A DNA stretch of 64,000 bases from Bacteroidaceae bacterium (lineage in GTDB: Bacteria > Bacteroidota > Bacteroidia > Bacteroidales > Bacteroidaceae), in assembly GCA_017451695.1 (NCBI GenBank), contig JAFTNW010000010.1, positions 1 through 64,000 on the forward strand, in the 5' to 3' direction. Within the stretch, counting starts at the first letter, position 1; each line of letters opens with the position of its first letter. Made by a program: the position numbers and the translations under genes. Under the pieces are notes generated by a model. It was not told the DNA's origin, searched no databases, and worked only from the letters and a program-made list of their open reading frames with translations. Positions 36,555 to 45,974 of the stretch are shown one piece after another.

Positions 36555-36698
36555 GTGTGTTATCATTTGGTGTCATATCGAACGTATGTGAGATATCTCA
36601 ATGAATTATTGGGTCATCAAGCATTGGTTTATGCGCGTTGTTAAGGATAGCGTTCTGAATAACAGACAAATTCTGGCCAAATATCCATGTCATTACTA
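36555..36698 (+). pseudogene. Possible tyrosine-recombinase C-terminal remnant
   Basis: One frame reads SYRTYVRYLNELLGHQALVYARC and then a stop near 36650; YVRYLNELLGHQ resembles the RYIQELLGHxS box that carries the last catalytic His of tyrosine integrases. A neighbouring frame then reads YAR-VVKDSVLNNRQILAKY to a stop near 36698. No Arg-His-x-x-Arg box or nearby attachment site is seen. It could be chance. Confidence 0.25.
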
Positions 36699-36714
36699 AA
36701 TAAAAAGTAGCAGT

Positions 36715-37875
36715 ATGGCTGAATCGAATTTCATAGATTATGTAAAAATAGTGTGTCGCTCGGGCCGTGGAGGCCGTGGCATGGCACACCTGCATCGTGC
36801 AAAGTATATCCCCAACGGCGGCCCCGATGGCGGCGATGGCGGCAAAGGCGGTGATATTATTTTGCGTGGAAACCGCAACTATTGGACTCTGCTTCACCTT
36901 AAATACCAGCGCCACGTATTTGCCGGTAACGGGCAGAACGGCGGTATAAACAAAAGCACAGGAGCCGATGGCGAGAGCAAAATTATTGATGTGCCCTGCG
37001 GCACCGTGGCATACAATGCCGAGACAGGCGAATTCCTGTGCGATGTGATGGAAGACGGCCAGCTTGTTACCCTGCTCAAAGGCGGCCGTGGCGGCCTGGG
37101 CAATGTCCATTTTGCAACCCCCACACGCCAGGCCCCGCGTTTTGCACAGCCCGGTGAGCCCATGCGCGAGATGACCGTAACGCTTGAACTCAAGCTGCTT
37201 GCCGATGTGGGCCTTGTGGGCTTTCCCAATGCCGGAAAATCCACCCTTCTCTCATCGGTGTCGGCTGCAAAGCCCAAGATAGCCAACTACCCCTTTACCA
37301 CACTTGAGCCCAATCTGGGTATAGTATCGTACCGCGATAACAAATCGTTCGTAATGGCCGATATACCCGGTATCATCGAGGGCGCAAGCCACGGCAAGGG
37401 GCTTGGATTGCGTTTCCTGCGCCACATTGAGCGTAACTCGTTGCTTCTGTTCATGGTGCCTGCCGATACCGACGATATTAAAAAGGAGTACGAGGTGTTG
37501 CTCAACGAACTTGCCACCTTCAACCCCGAAATGCTCGACAAGCAACGTGTGCTTGCCGTTACCAAGTGCGACCTCATTGACGATGAGTTAAAAGATATGC
37601 TCACCCCCTCCTTACCGCAGGGTGTTCCCACCGTCTTTATATCCGCCGCCACAAGCGAGGGAATCCCTCAGCTTAAAGATATCCTTTGGGAAGCTCTTAA
37701 CAGCGAAGAGAATCGCATGGCTGCCGTAAAGCGCGATGAACTTGTGCATCGCGATTACGATGCAAACATGCTTGCCAGCGATTTTGCCGATTGGGAGAGT
37801 GATTTCGTGGATGATGCCTCGGCCGATGACGACGACGATTTCAATTACGAGGAGTTCGATTTCGACGAGGAGTAA
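36715..37875 (+). CDS. obgE: Obg family GTPase
   Basis: Essential GTPase tied to 50S ribosome assembly and stress response. In 386 residues: a glycine-rich Obg fold (1-158; [20 protein letters not shown] and [10 protein letters not shown]), a G domain with [14 protein letters not shown] near 166, [17 protein letters not shown] near 213 and TKCD near 282, and an acidic tail (about 345-386, [18 protein letters not shown]). All three parts are in the usual order. It has its own upstream gap and a strong terminator. Confidence 0.97.
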   Translation: MAESNFIDYVKIVCRSGRGGRGMAHLHRAKYIPNGGPDGGDGGKGGDIILRGNRNYWTLLHLKYQRHVFAGNGQNGGINKSTGADGESKIIDVPCGTVAYNAETGEFLCDVMEDGQLVTLLKGGRGGLGNVHFATPTRQAPRFAQPGEPMREMTVTLELKLLADVGLVGFPNAGKSTLLSSVSAAKPKIANYPFTTLEPNLGIVSYRDNKSFVMADIPGIIEGASHGKGLGLRFLRHIERNSLLLFMVPADTDDIKKEYEVLLNELATFNPEMLDKQRVLAVTKCDLIDDELKDMLTPSLPQGVPTVFISAATSEGIPQLKDILWEALNSEENRMAAVKRDELVHRDYDANMLASDFADWESDFVDDASADDDDDFNYEEFDFDEE

Positions 37876-37900
37876 TACTATATAAGTGTTTCAAAATAAT

Positions 37901-37935
37901 GATGGAGATAGCTGCGGCTATCTCCATCGTTTTAT
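37901..37935. terminator. Terminator after obg
   Basis: Perfect 12-bp stem (arms 37901-37912 and 37917-37928, sequence GATGGAGATAGC), loop TGCG, followed by GTTTTATC. It ends transcription of obg and could also stop the minus-strand GH92 transcript, whose stop is about 90 bases away. Confidence 0.88.
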
Positions 37936-38023
37936 CAGGTAAAGGGTTCTCACCCTCTGCAGGGGCTATTCCTTTCTATGTTATTCTATATTGCAATGTT
38001 TCTTATTTTGTTATTGACGAGCC

Positions 38024-40204
38024 TTATCGTATATTATACCACATGGTTGGTGTGTCGCTCATCTCTATTGTGAGCGTGCCGCCATGGGCAATATCGCTAT
38101 GCATGATGTAGGGCAGCGGGTGTGGCTTGCCGTTCAGTGTTATGTTCTTGATATAGATGTTCTTGTTGCTGTTGTTCTTTGTTTCAATGACAAATGTGCC
38201 GCCCTCCACGGATAGCTCGGCACGTTGCACCGTTGGCGAGCCAAACCAATAGCGGCCGCTTGCGGGCTCCACCTCGTAGAACCCCAATGCCGACATTATG
38301 TACCATGCCGACATCTGCCCCATATCCTCGTTGCCCGAGAGGCCGTCGGCCGCATTGCGGTACTGCTCCCGCATCACCCTGCGCACAAGGCGGGCGCATT
38401 CATGTGGCCGGCCCAGCATGCTGTATATATATATAATGTGGTGCGAAGGCTCGTTGCCGTGGGCATATTGCCCTATCATGCCCGAAATATCGGGCGAGGG
38501 GTCGCCCTCCACGGTCGATGGGGCAGTGAACAATGAGTCGAGCTTGGCAAGCATCAGCTCCCTGCCGCCGAAAAGCTCGGTGTAGCCACCAATGTCATGC
38601 GGCACCAGCCATGTATATTGCCACGCGTTGCCCTCGCAGTAGTCGTCGGCACGATGTGCCGAGTAGTAGGGGTTAAACTCTTTGCGAAAACAGCCGGTGC
38701 TATCCACCCCGCGTATGAAACGGCTCTCTTGGTCGAACAAGCGGCGGTACGATTGGCTCTTGCGGGTGAAATACTCTGCATCGTTGCTTTTGCCCAATGC
38801 CTTTGCAGCGTTGGCGGCGGCTCCGTCGGCAAGTGCATATTCGAGTTCGTATGCCACAGCCTCGCCAAACATATTGCAAGGTATGTAGCCGTATGTGTGG
38901 CGCAACCCCTTGCCACGCTCACTGCTCGCCGCGGTCTTTTTTATTGCCTCGAAGGCTTCTTCGCGGTTGAATCCTTTGATGCCTTTTACAATGGCGTCGG
39001 CAACAACGGGTATTGCAGGGTCGCCCACCATGCAGTTTGTTTCGTTGCCCCACAGATGCCACACGGGCAAGCGGCCCTGTTTATCGCATATGTCCACCAT
39101 GCTTGCCACAAATGCGCCGGCCTTTTGCGGCTCTATTATGGTCATGAGTGGTTGCTTGGCGCGATAGGTGTCCCATAGCGAAAAGTTTGTGTAACGCGCT
39201 GTGCTGCTGTTGTATATGTTGCCATCGGCACCCATGTAGTTGCCGTTTATGTCGCTGAAAAGCGCGGGTGCCATCATGCTGTGGTAGAGTGCTGTGTAGA
39301 AAATCTTTTTATCCTCCTCGCTGTGGCAGGTTACATTTATTTTTGCAAGCTCGCTCTCCCACGCTTGGGCAGCCTCGGCTGCAATGGTGTCAAAATTTTT
39401 GTGCAGGGCCTCTTGCTCAAGCGCGATGGTTGCGCCCTCTATGCTCACCGGTGATATTGCCACCTTTAATATAATCTGCTCGCCCTCTGTGGTGGCAAAC
39501 GAAGCGCGGCCATACATGTTATCACGCCCGTGCAGGGTGAATTTATCGAAAGGTTTGCTTGTTTCTGCCACGAAATATACACGTTGCACACGCGCCCACC
39601 CCTTGGAATGGCGGTAGCCTGTGATGCGGTTGTTGCCCACAGCCTGCATGTGGCACTCGGTGGTGCGGTCCCAGCAACCGCCGTTTTCAAGGTCGAACAC
39701 AATGGCTGCCTCGTGCGACGCGGGGAATGTGTAGCGGTGCACACCGGTGCGTGCCGTTGCGGTAATCTCGGCCTTTATGCCGTAGCGTGTGAGGGGCGCA
39801 GCGTAGTACCCCGGGCGGGTAACCTCATTCTCCCTGTCGGCGGGCGACCACAGCCCGCTGTGGGGGTTGTCCATGGTGCCTCGTGCGTATGTAACATCGC
39901 CTGTTATGGGCATCACCGTTATGTCGAACAAATCGCCTATGCCCGTGCCGCTTAAATGGGTGTGGGAGAATCCTATCACACTGTTCTCGCTGCGGTGGTA
40001 GCCCGAGCACCAATCCCACGCTTGGTTTATGCTTGTGGGCCCTGCCTGCACCATGCCGAAGGGAACGCTTGCTCCCACGAATACATGCCCATGCCCACCG
40101 CTGCCTATGAGTGGGTTTACATATTGTGTGAGCCTCTCTGCGGGTGTTTGTGTGCAGGCTGTTATGAGTAGTGCAATGAGCAGTGGTATGGTGCTTCTTT
40201 TCAT
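38024..40204 (-). CDS. GH92 alpha-mannosidase lipoprotein, first of two paralogues
   Basis: Calcium-dependent exo-alpha-mannosidase family, 726 residues. The signal ends with lipobox ITAC (Cys17), so it is lipid-anchored. The GH92 N-terminal VNPLIGSGGHGHVFVGASVPFGMVQ is near 29, EGNAWQYTWLVPHDIGG (acid Glu region) near 532, and GLSGNEDMGQMSAWYIMSALGFY (base region) near 630. The consensus blocks are well kept, so it should be active. It is the last gene of the operon and its start overlaps the stop of the other GH92 gene by 4 bases. The specific linkage is not readable. Confidence 0.93.
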   Translation of the reverse strand: MKRSTIPLLIALLITACTQTPAERLTQYVNPLIGSGGHGHVFVGASVPFGMVQAGPTSINQAWDWCSGYHRSENSVIGFSHTHLSGTGIGDLFDITVMPITGDVTYARGTMDNPHSGLWSPADRENEVTRPGYYAAPLTRYGIKAEITATARTGVHRYTFPASHEAAIVFDLENGGCWDRTTECHMQAVGNNRITGYRHSKGWARVQRVYFVAETSKPFDKFTLHGRDNMYGRASFATTEGEQIILKVAISPVSIEGATIALEQEALHKNFDTIAAEAAQAWESELAKINVTCHSEEDKKIFYTALYHSMMAPALFSDINGNYMGADGNIYNSSTARYTNFSLWDTYRAKQPLMTIIEPQKAGAFVASMVDICDKQGRLPVWHLWGNETNCMVGDPAIPVVADAIVKGIKGFNREEAFEAIKKTAASSERGKGLRHTYGYIPCNMFGEAVAYELEYALADGAAANAAKALGKSNDAEYFTRKSQSYRRLFDQESRFIRGVDSTGCFRKEFNPYYSAHRADDYCEGNAWQYTWLVPHDIGGYTELFGGRELMLAKLDSLFTAPSTVEGDPSPDISGMIGQYAHGNEPSHHIIYIYSMLGRPHECARLVRRVMREQYRNAADGLSGNEDMGQMSAWYIMSALGFYEVEPASGRYWFGSPTVQRAELSVEGGTFVIETKNNSNKNIYIKNITLNGKPHPLPYIMHSDIAHGGTLTIEMSDTPTMWYNIR

Positions 40205-42447
40205 TTGGGCTCTTTTTTAAGTATAAATTCCAGGTTGCCGCCAAGAATCTCATTGTGGTGCAGGCGGTAGCGATTGGTTTCTTTCCCGTTGAGCATTATT
40301 CGGTCTATGTAGTGGCATCCTTCGGTGGGTGCGCTCTTTCTAATGGTTACGCGCCCTTGCGGGGTGGTTATGCTCACACGGTCGAATATGGGGGTGGTGA
40401 GCGTGTAGAAGGGCTCGGCAGGGCAGTCGGGGTATAGCCCCATCATTGAGAATACAGCCCATGCCGATAGCGTGCCTGTGTCGTCGTTGCCGGGCAGCCC
40501 GCCGGGGCTGTCGGTGTAATATGTGTCGAGCAGGCGTTTTACCTCTTTCTGTGTGCGCCACTCTTCGCCGCGGAAACGGCTGAAAAGGTAGGGGTAGGCA
40601 ATGTCGGGCTCGTTGGTGGGGTCGTAGTGATTGTCGTCGAAAACGCCTTGCAGGCTCTCTACGAAATGCTTCTTGCCACCCATGAGCTTGGCAAGGCCCT
40701 TTGTATCGTGCGTGGCAGCAAAGGTATAGCCCCATGCCGGGCCTTCGTGAAAGCCCGGGATATTTTCAAAGTGTTTTCCGGTGGCGGGGTTAAAGTCGCC
40801 AAGGAATGTGCCGTCGGCTGTAAGGGGGCGCAGCGTGCCATGCTCCTTGCAGTAGTAGCGGCGGTAGCTTTGCGCCCTCTTGCGGAACTCCTTTGCGCGG
40901 GTGGTGTCGCCAAGCGAGTCGGCAAGGCAGGCTATGGCATAGTCGGCAGCGCAGTATTCAAGGGCATGTGATACGGAATTGTCGCCCGAGAGGTCGCCCT
41001 CAAAGTATCCCACAGGGATATATCCATCGCTTATGTATGGGTCAATGTCGGGGCGCATGGGGTTTTTGCTCCCCTCGGTGGTGGCCGATTTAAGCATGCC
41101 CTCGTACCCCTTTTTAATATCGAAATCGCGCACTCCCTTTATCCAGCTGTCGGCAATGACAATGGCGGCAGGGTCGCCCTCCATGGTGTATGTTTCGCGT
41201 CCGAACAGTTCCCAGCGTGGCAGCCATCCACCCTCCTCGTACATGCCCACCAATGAGCGTAGCATGTTGGTTTGCAGTTCGGGATATACAAGCGTGAGCA
41301 ACGGGTGCAGATTGCGGTAGGTGTCCCACAGCGAAAAGACCGTGTAGCGGTTGTGGTTGCTGCGGCCTGTTTTGCCGCTCTCCATCATGGGGTACTCACC
41401 GTTTACATCGCTTATTATGCTTGGGTGTATGAGCGCATGGTACAGGGCGGTGTAGAATACTCGCTGCTGCTCGGTGGTGCCGCCCTCTATCTCTATGCGC
41501 CCGAGCATGTCGTTCCATTGGCGCGTTGCCGCAGTGCGTATATCGTCGAAGGTTTTTCCATCCTGCTCTTTTTGCAGATTTTCTCTGGCATTCTCGATAG
41601 ATACGAAAGAGACACCCATCTGCACGATAATCTGCTCCCCCGGGGCAAGGTTGTCGTAACTGAAAAGGTAGCCCACGTTGTCTCCCGCAACCTCGCGGTG
41701 GTAGTTGTGGTATAGCTTATATGTGCCATCGTCGGGGCACCAATCGGCCTCCACCCCTTTGAGCAACGGCTGGAACTTCCAAGCACAGCTTGCCGACGGT
41801 TCGCGCGATACCCGCATCACAAAATAGATGGGAAACACCGCTTGCGTGGTGTAGCAGAATGTGCCCAGCAACTTCATCCCCTCAATCTCGGTGCTACTCA
41901 CACGGCGCACCATGGCACCGCACTCGTTGGTGAGCCCCTCGCCCAAGTTCAGAATTATATTACCCTTGCCGGCGGGGAAGGTGTATCGCTCGCATGAGGT
42001 GCGGGTGGTTGCCGTAACCTCGCTCCTTATGCCATATTTTGTGAGTGTGTTGCCGTAGTAGCCCGGCGATGCTGTTTCGTGCCTGTATTCCGTGCCGTAG
42101 TTCAGGTAATTCACATCGGGCTCACCGGTGGTGGGCATCACAAGCAACGACGATGCCTCGGGGCAGCCCACACCGCTCAATGCAACGTGGGCATAGCCTG
42201 TGAAAAAGCTGTTGTTGTATTCGTAGGGTGCCGACCACCAGCGGCTGTCCTTGTCGTAGGTGTTGAGGTCGGCCCCCATCACGTTGAACGGTACCACCGA
42301 CATCATGCCGCCGGGCAGTACCGCCCCGGGGTTGGTGGTGCCGTAGTTGGTGGTGCCTATAAAGGGGTTTACAAGCACGGCGGGCTTCTGTGCCATGGTT
42401 GCAAGCGCACAGGCAGCCGCTATGATGGATAATAGGGCTTTTTTCAT
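40201..42447 (-). CDS. GH92 alpha-mannosidase, second paralogue
   Basis: A 748-residue exported GH92 enzyme with a cleavable signal peptide (AAACALATMA-QK) rather than a lipobox. The N-terminal VNPFIGTTNYGTTNPGAVLPGGM (about 26) and FSLWDTYRNLHPLLTLVYPE near 375 fit GH92. The acid region reads EGPAWGYTFAATHDTKG, not the usual EGNxWQY, while LPGNDDTGTLSAWAVFSMMG (base region) is standard. It therefore likely belongs to a different GH92 subfamily from its neighbour. Both ends overlap adjacent genes by 4 bases. Confidence 0.93.
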   Translation of the reverse strand: MKKALLSIIAAACALATMAQKPAVLVNPFIGTTNYGTTNPGAVLPGGMMSVVPFNVMGADLNTYDKDSRWWSAPYEYNNSFFTGYAHVALSGVGCPEASSLLVMPTTGEPDVNYLNYGTEYRHETASPGYYGNTLTKYGIRSEVTATTRTSCERYTFPAGKGNIILNLGEGLTNECGAMVRRVSSTEIEGMKLLGTFCYTTQAVFPIYFVMRVSREPSASCAWKFQPLLKGVEADWCPDDGTYKLYHNYHREVAGDNVGYLFSYDNLAPGEQIIVQMGVSFVSIENARENLQKEQDGKTFDDIRTAATRQWNDMLGRIEIEGGTTEQQRVFYTALYHALIHPSIISDVNGEYPMMESGKTGRSNHNRYTVFSLWDTYRNLHPLLTLVYPELQTNMLRSLVGMYEEGGWLPRWELFGRETYTMEGDPAAIVIADSWIKGVRDFDIKKGYEGMLKSATTEGSKNPMRPDIDPYISDGYIPVGYFEGDLSGDNSVSHALEYCAADYAIACLADSLGDTTRAKEFRKRAQSYRRYYCKEHGTLRPLTADGTFLGDFNPATGKHFENIPGFHEGPAWGYTFAATHDTKGLAKLMGGKKHFVESLQGVFDDNHYDPTNEPDIAYPYLFSRFRGEEWRTQKEVKRLLDTYYTDSPGGLPGNDDTGTLSAWAVFSMMGLYPDCPAEPFYTLTTPIFDRVSITTPQGRVTIRKSAPTEGCHYIDRIMLNGKETNRYRLHHNEILGGNLEFILKKEPK

Positions 42448-43565
42448 TGGTTCTCTGCTTCTTGTTTGTCGAGCTCGCTCAATGCAAATGCGTATGCGCC
42501 CACCGATACCGCTTTGCTTGCACCCTGCTTGGAGATTGCTATGCCCACTCGCTTTTGGCAGTCGTAATCCACATATCTCTCCTCGCCATAAACCTTTACC
42601 TTCTTTACCTCTCCCCGGGCAAAAAGTGCAAATTCTTGCTCGTCTTCAAGGTTATATACATTCATCTGCACCAAATTTACCTCCTCGCCGCCAAGGGTGT
42701 GCAGCTTGGAGCGTAGCTCGGCAAGCAGGGCGGGCATAATCCAGCGGCTTGCAGCCGACACACCACCGCCTATCACCACCAAGCCGTCTATGATTGTAAC
42801 GGCTGCCGATATTGCTGCGCCGGCCACCCTGCCGAGTGTGGCAAAGGCCTCTTTTGCAGCCTGTTGGTTGCCCTCGCGTGTGCCGTCGGCTATTTCGCAT
42901 ATATCCTTGGGGGTGAGGCCGTGTGCAGGGTTGCCGCTTGCCTCGCCATACACTCTCTGCACAGCTCTTATGGCAACGCCCTCTTCCACAAGAACATCGG
43001 GCATATCCCTGTGGCGCAGGCAAAAGGTCTCCACGCACGAATTATCGCCTCTGTTCAGTTTGTTGTCTATTACCACGCCAATCCCGAATCCTGTTCCTAT
43101 GGTATAGCCTATGAGGTTTCTGTATTGCTTGTTTGAGCCCGCCTGTCGCAAGCGACGGTTTATTTGTGGCAACGCACCGCAAAGGGCCTCGCCATAGGCA
43201 AAGAGGTCGCCATCGTTGTTTATGAACACGGGCACGCCGAATTTGCCTTGGAGAAAGGCTCCGAGTGCCACCCCGTCGCGGAAGGATGGAAAATTGGGCA
43301 GATAACCGCCTATAATGCCGTTGGGGTAGTCGGCGGGGCCGGGGAAGGCAAAACTTATTGCCACCGGTTTCTTATCCAATTGGTCAAATACCTGTGTGAA
43401 CCCCTCTACAAGCGTTTGCAGGCATTTGTCGAGGTCGTGTGCTTGCGAAGGCATGCTTATGGGCTCGACAATGAACTCGCCTGCCTGCATTGCTCCGAAA
43501 ACAAAATTTGTGCCACCCGCATCTAATGTGGCCACTATGCGGTGGTCGTTTTTGTATTTGCTCAT
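42444..43565 (-). CDS. ROK-family sugar kinase
   Basis: A 373-residue ROK protein, probably a cytoplasmic sugar kinase. The phosphate-binding ATLDAGGTNFVFGAM is at 13-27, and VFINNDGDLFAYGEAL near 115 gives the catalytic Asp region. The usual ROK zinc motif CxCGxxGC is absent; the region reads CVETFCLRHRDMPDVLVEEG, with cysteines but not the motif. No N-terminal helix-turn-helix, so it is not a ROK repressor. Its place among mannan-acting enzymes suggests that it phosphorylates mannose or glucose. Overlaps both neighbours by 4 bases. Confidence 0.88.
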   Translation of the reverse strand: MSKYKNDHRIVATLDAGGTNFVFGAMQAGEFIVEPISMPSQAHDLDKCLQTLVEGFTQVFDQLDKKPVAISFAFPGPADYPNGIIGGYLPNFPSFRDGVALGAFLQGKFGVPVFINNDGDLFAYGEALCGALPQINRRLRQAGSNKQYRNLIGYTIGTGFGIGVVIDNKLNRGDNSCVETFCLRHRDMPDVLVEEGVAIRAVQRVYGEASGNPAHGLTPKDICEIADGTREGNQQAAKEAFATLGRVAGAAISAAVTIIDGLVVIGGGVSAASRWIMPALLAELRSKLHTLGGEEVNLVQMNVYNLEDEQEFALFARGEVKKVKVYGEERYVDYDCQKRVGIAISKQGASKAVSVGAYAFALSELDKQEAENQ

Positions 43566-44866
43566 TTTGCTTGTTGTTTTATTGCTTGCGTGTATTCCTT
43601 GATTATGTTTATGGTGGTGCTGTCGCTATCGAACACCGAGTACCAGCCCTGCGGCTCGTGGGGCGGGTCGCACAGATAGTCGTCGCCGGGGCACCACACC
43701 GCCTCGCGCGGGCGTCCACCGCCTCCCCAGCCCCAGAAATTGCAACCCGCAATGGGCGTGCCACCGTATAAGCTGTTTTTTACCTGTTCGAATATGCAAC
43801 GGTAGAAGGTGTCGCGGCTGTCGGTGGGCACATCTGTTCCCGATATGTTGTCCTTGCGCGGGTAACCGAACTCCTCTATTACCAGCGGCTTGTTAATTTT
43901 TTTTGCCATGGCAATATGTCTTTCAATGTATTCCACGCTCTTTTTGCAAGCGTTGTCTATACCGCTGTCGGGGGCTTGGCGCGGTGTCCAGCCCCAATTT
44001 GCGGGCCATATATGAATGGTCAGGTAGTCTATGTTCTTGTCGCTGTGTATGAGCTCGCACAGCTGCTCGTCGGCCTCGCAACCTATGATGCCCTCGCTGC
44101 CTGTCGATACAAGGTGGTTGCTGTCCATGCTTTTTATAAGGGCGGCCGCTTTTGCTATCCAGCGGGCAAACTGCTCTTTGTTGTCGCGGGCAAAGGGGCG
44201 TGGCTCGTTGCACAGTTGCCAGCTCATTATGGCGGGCTCCTCGGTGTAGGGGCGGCCTGTGATGCTGTTGGTGCGCGATACAATCTGCTCTATGAAATTG
44301 TAGTACAGCTGCTGTGCCTCCTCGCTGCGCGAAAATTGTGCCGAGTAATCGACATATCGGTCGTAACCGCCGGGCACGTTGGCATTGGGCGAGTCGCCAT
44401 AGCCGCACTCTTTTAGGTAAAACCCATATCCGCCACTCCAATCCCATGCGTTGTTCAGGTATATCACAGCCTGCATGTCGCGCTTTTCAAGCTGGGCAAT
44501 GGTGTAGTCGAGCCCCGCAAGCAGAGTGTCGTTGAGCAACCCGGGTGCCTGTTGCAGATAGGGCTTGGCGGGGTTGGCAAGCGCGCTGCCTGCATCGGGG
44601 CCGGCGAGTATTCGCAGGTTGTCGATGCCTATGCTTTTGAGTATATCGAGCTCTTTGCAAAGCCTCTCTCTGTCGCCCCCTTCGCCTGTGGAGCCAAGGA
44701 TGGATGCATACCACATGTTTGTACCAATGAAATTGTATGGTGCCTCATTTTTTATAAGTTCCGTGCCGCGGGTGGTTATGAACGGGGTGGTACCCGCATC
44801 CTTGCGGGTACACGATGTAATAAGCAATATTGCAGCCATTGCCGCGTATAAAATATTCTTTGTCAT
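43562..44866 (-). CDS. GH5 (subfamily 7-like) beta-mannanase lipoprotein
   Basis: Glycoside hydrolase of 434 residues with lipobox LITSC (Cys19). The TIM-barrel motifs fit GH5_7 endo-beta-mannanases: FIGTNMWYASILG near 46, acid/base Glu221 in SWQLCNEPRPF, HIWPANWGW near 285, and nucleophile Glu332 in VIEEFGYPRKD. It is first in the operon mannanase-ROK-GH92-GH92. A beta-mannanase or mannosidase paired with alpha-mannosidases suggests that the target contains both linkages. The exact product is uncertain. Confidence 0.87.
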   Translation of the reverse strand: MTKNILYAAMAAILLITSCTRKDAGTTPFITTRGTELIKNEAPYNFIGTNMWYASILGSTGEGGDRERLCKELDILKSIGIDNLRILAGPDAGSALANPAKPYLQQAPGLLNDTLLAGLDYTIAQLEKRDMQAVIYLNNAWDWSGGYGFYLKECGYGDSPNANVPGGYDRYVDYSAQFSRSEEAQQLYYNFIEQIVSRTNSITGRPYTEEPAIMSWQLCNEPRPFARDNKEQFARWIAKAAALIKSMDSNHLVSTGSEGIIGCEADEQLCELIHSDKNIDYLTIHIWPANWGWTPRQAPDSGIDNACKKSVEYIERHIAMAKKINKPLVIEEFGYPRKDNISGTDVPTDSRDTFYRCIFEQVKNSLYGGTPIAGCNFWGWGGGGRPREAVWCPGDDYLCDPPHEPQGWYSVFDSDSTTINIIKEYTQAIKQQAK

Positions 44867-44887
44867 TTTCTGTTTTTTCTTTCCATG

Positions 44888-44895
44888 CGAAGATA
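44888..44895 (-). promoter_or_regulatory. Promoter -7 box for the mannose operon
   Basis: The minus strand reads TATCTTCG, about 22 bases before the GH5 start. No regulator gene and no SusCD pair is adjacent. Confidence 0.45.
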
Positions 44896-45021
44896 GTGAT
44901 TTGTGTTAAAGAAACGAACTTTGCGGGTATATTTTTACCAAAGGTTGTTTATACTTTCCCTTTAATAATGTGTAAAAGGCTATTTTTTGCTTTTTGGTGT
45001 TGGGGTTTTGGCAACAATTCT

Positions 45022-45029
45022 TATCTTTG
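45022..45029 (+). promoter_or_regulatory. Promoter -7 box for etfB operon
   Basis: TATCTTTG fits the consensus; it gives a leader of about 60 bases before the etfB start at 45098. Confidence 0.5.
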
Positions 45030-45097
45030 CACGGAATATGCGGCTCCTTTTTTGCATGGCAATGCCTTTCGGCAGGGGCTGTGAAAATGTATTTGAT

Positions 45098-45970
45098 ATG
45101 AGTTTGAATATTATTGTATTGGCAAAGCAGGTTCCCGATACCCGCAACGTGGGTGCGCAGGCAATGAATGCCGATGGTACCATCAATCGTGCCGCCCTAC
45201 CTGCGATATTCAACCCCGACGACCTTGGTGCTTTGGAGCAGGCTTTGCAGTTGAAAGATAAAAATCCCGGGAGCCGTGTAACGGTGCTCACAATGGGCCC
45301 CAAGCGTGCCACGGAGTTGTTGCGCGAGGCTCTTTACAGGGGTGCCGATGAGGCTGTCCTCCTGTCCGACAGTGCATTCGCCGGTGCCGATACGTTGGCA
45401 ACATCGTATGCACTCACCACCGCTATTCGCAAGATAGGTGATTTTGATATAATCCTTTGCGGCCGCCAGGCAATTGACGGCGACACCGCGCAGGTGGGCC
45501 CGCAAGTGGCGCAGCAGCTTGCTATTCCGCAAGTTACTTATGTGCGCAAAGTGCAGGCTGTGGAGAACGGCACAGCCGTTGTGGAGCGTGCCATAGAGAA
45601 TGGTGTGGAGCTGTTGAAGGCTCCCCTGCCTCTGTTGCTCACGGTAGATGGCACGGCATCGCCCTGCCGCCCTTGCAATGCCTATCGCATGTTGCGTTTC
45701 CACCGTGCCGCCACAGCACAGGAACAGGCTGCCGATGACTATAAATATAGCGCACAGGCACAGGCCGATGAGGCTCTCACCATCAAGGAGTGGGCGCTTG
45801 CCGATGTAAACGGCGATGCCGCGCGTTGCGGTCTTTCGGGCTCTCCCACCAAGGTGAAGGCGGTAACGAATATTGTTTTCAAGGTAAAGGAGAGCAAGAG
45901 ATATACGGCCGACGGCGAGCAGATAAAATCGCTCGTTGCCGAGCTTTTGGCAAACCACACAATAGGATAA
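45098..45970 (+). CDS. etfB: Electron transfer flavoprotein beta subunit
   Basis: The AMP-binding subunit of ETF, which accepts electrons from acyl-CoA dehydrogenases. I place the start at 45098 (MSLNIIVLAKQVPDTRNVG), giving 290 residues; upstream in-frame codons lie in the promoter region. The family motifs RVTVLTMGPKRATELLREAL near 60, FDIILCGRQAIDGDTAQVGPQVA near 112 and the later SGSPTKV are all present. It is followed by etfA after 4 bases and then an acyl-CoA dehydrogenase. Confidence 0.94.
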   Translation: MSLNIIVLAKQVPDTRNVGAQAMNADGTINRAALPAIFNPDDLGALEQALQLKDKNPGSRVTVLTMGPKRATELLREALYRGADEAVLLSDSAFAGADTLATSYALTTAIRKIGDFDIILCGRQAIDGDTAQVGPQVAQQLAIPQVTYVRKVQAVENGTAVVERAIENGVELLKAPLPLLLTVDGTASPCRPCNAYRMLRFHRAATAQEQAADDYKYSAQAQADEALTIKEWALADVNGDAARCGLSGSPTKVKAVTNIVFKVKESKRYTADGEQIKSLVAELLANHTIG

Positions 45971-45974
45971 GCTT

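Noticed and set aside
44987-45097. Extension of EtfB to an ATG at 44987
   Set aside because: It spans the likely promoter (45022-45029); the ATG at 45098 gives the standard EtfB N-terminus.
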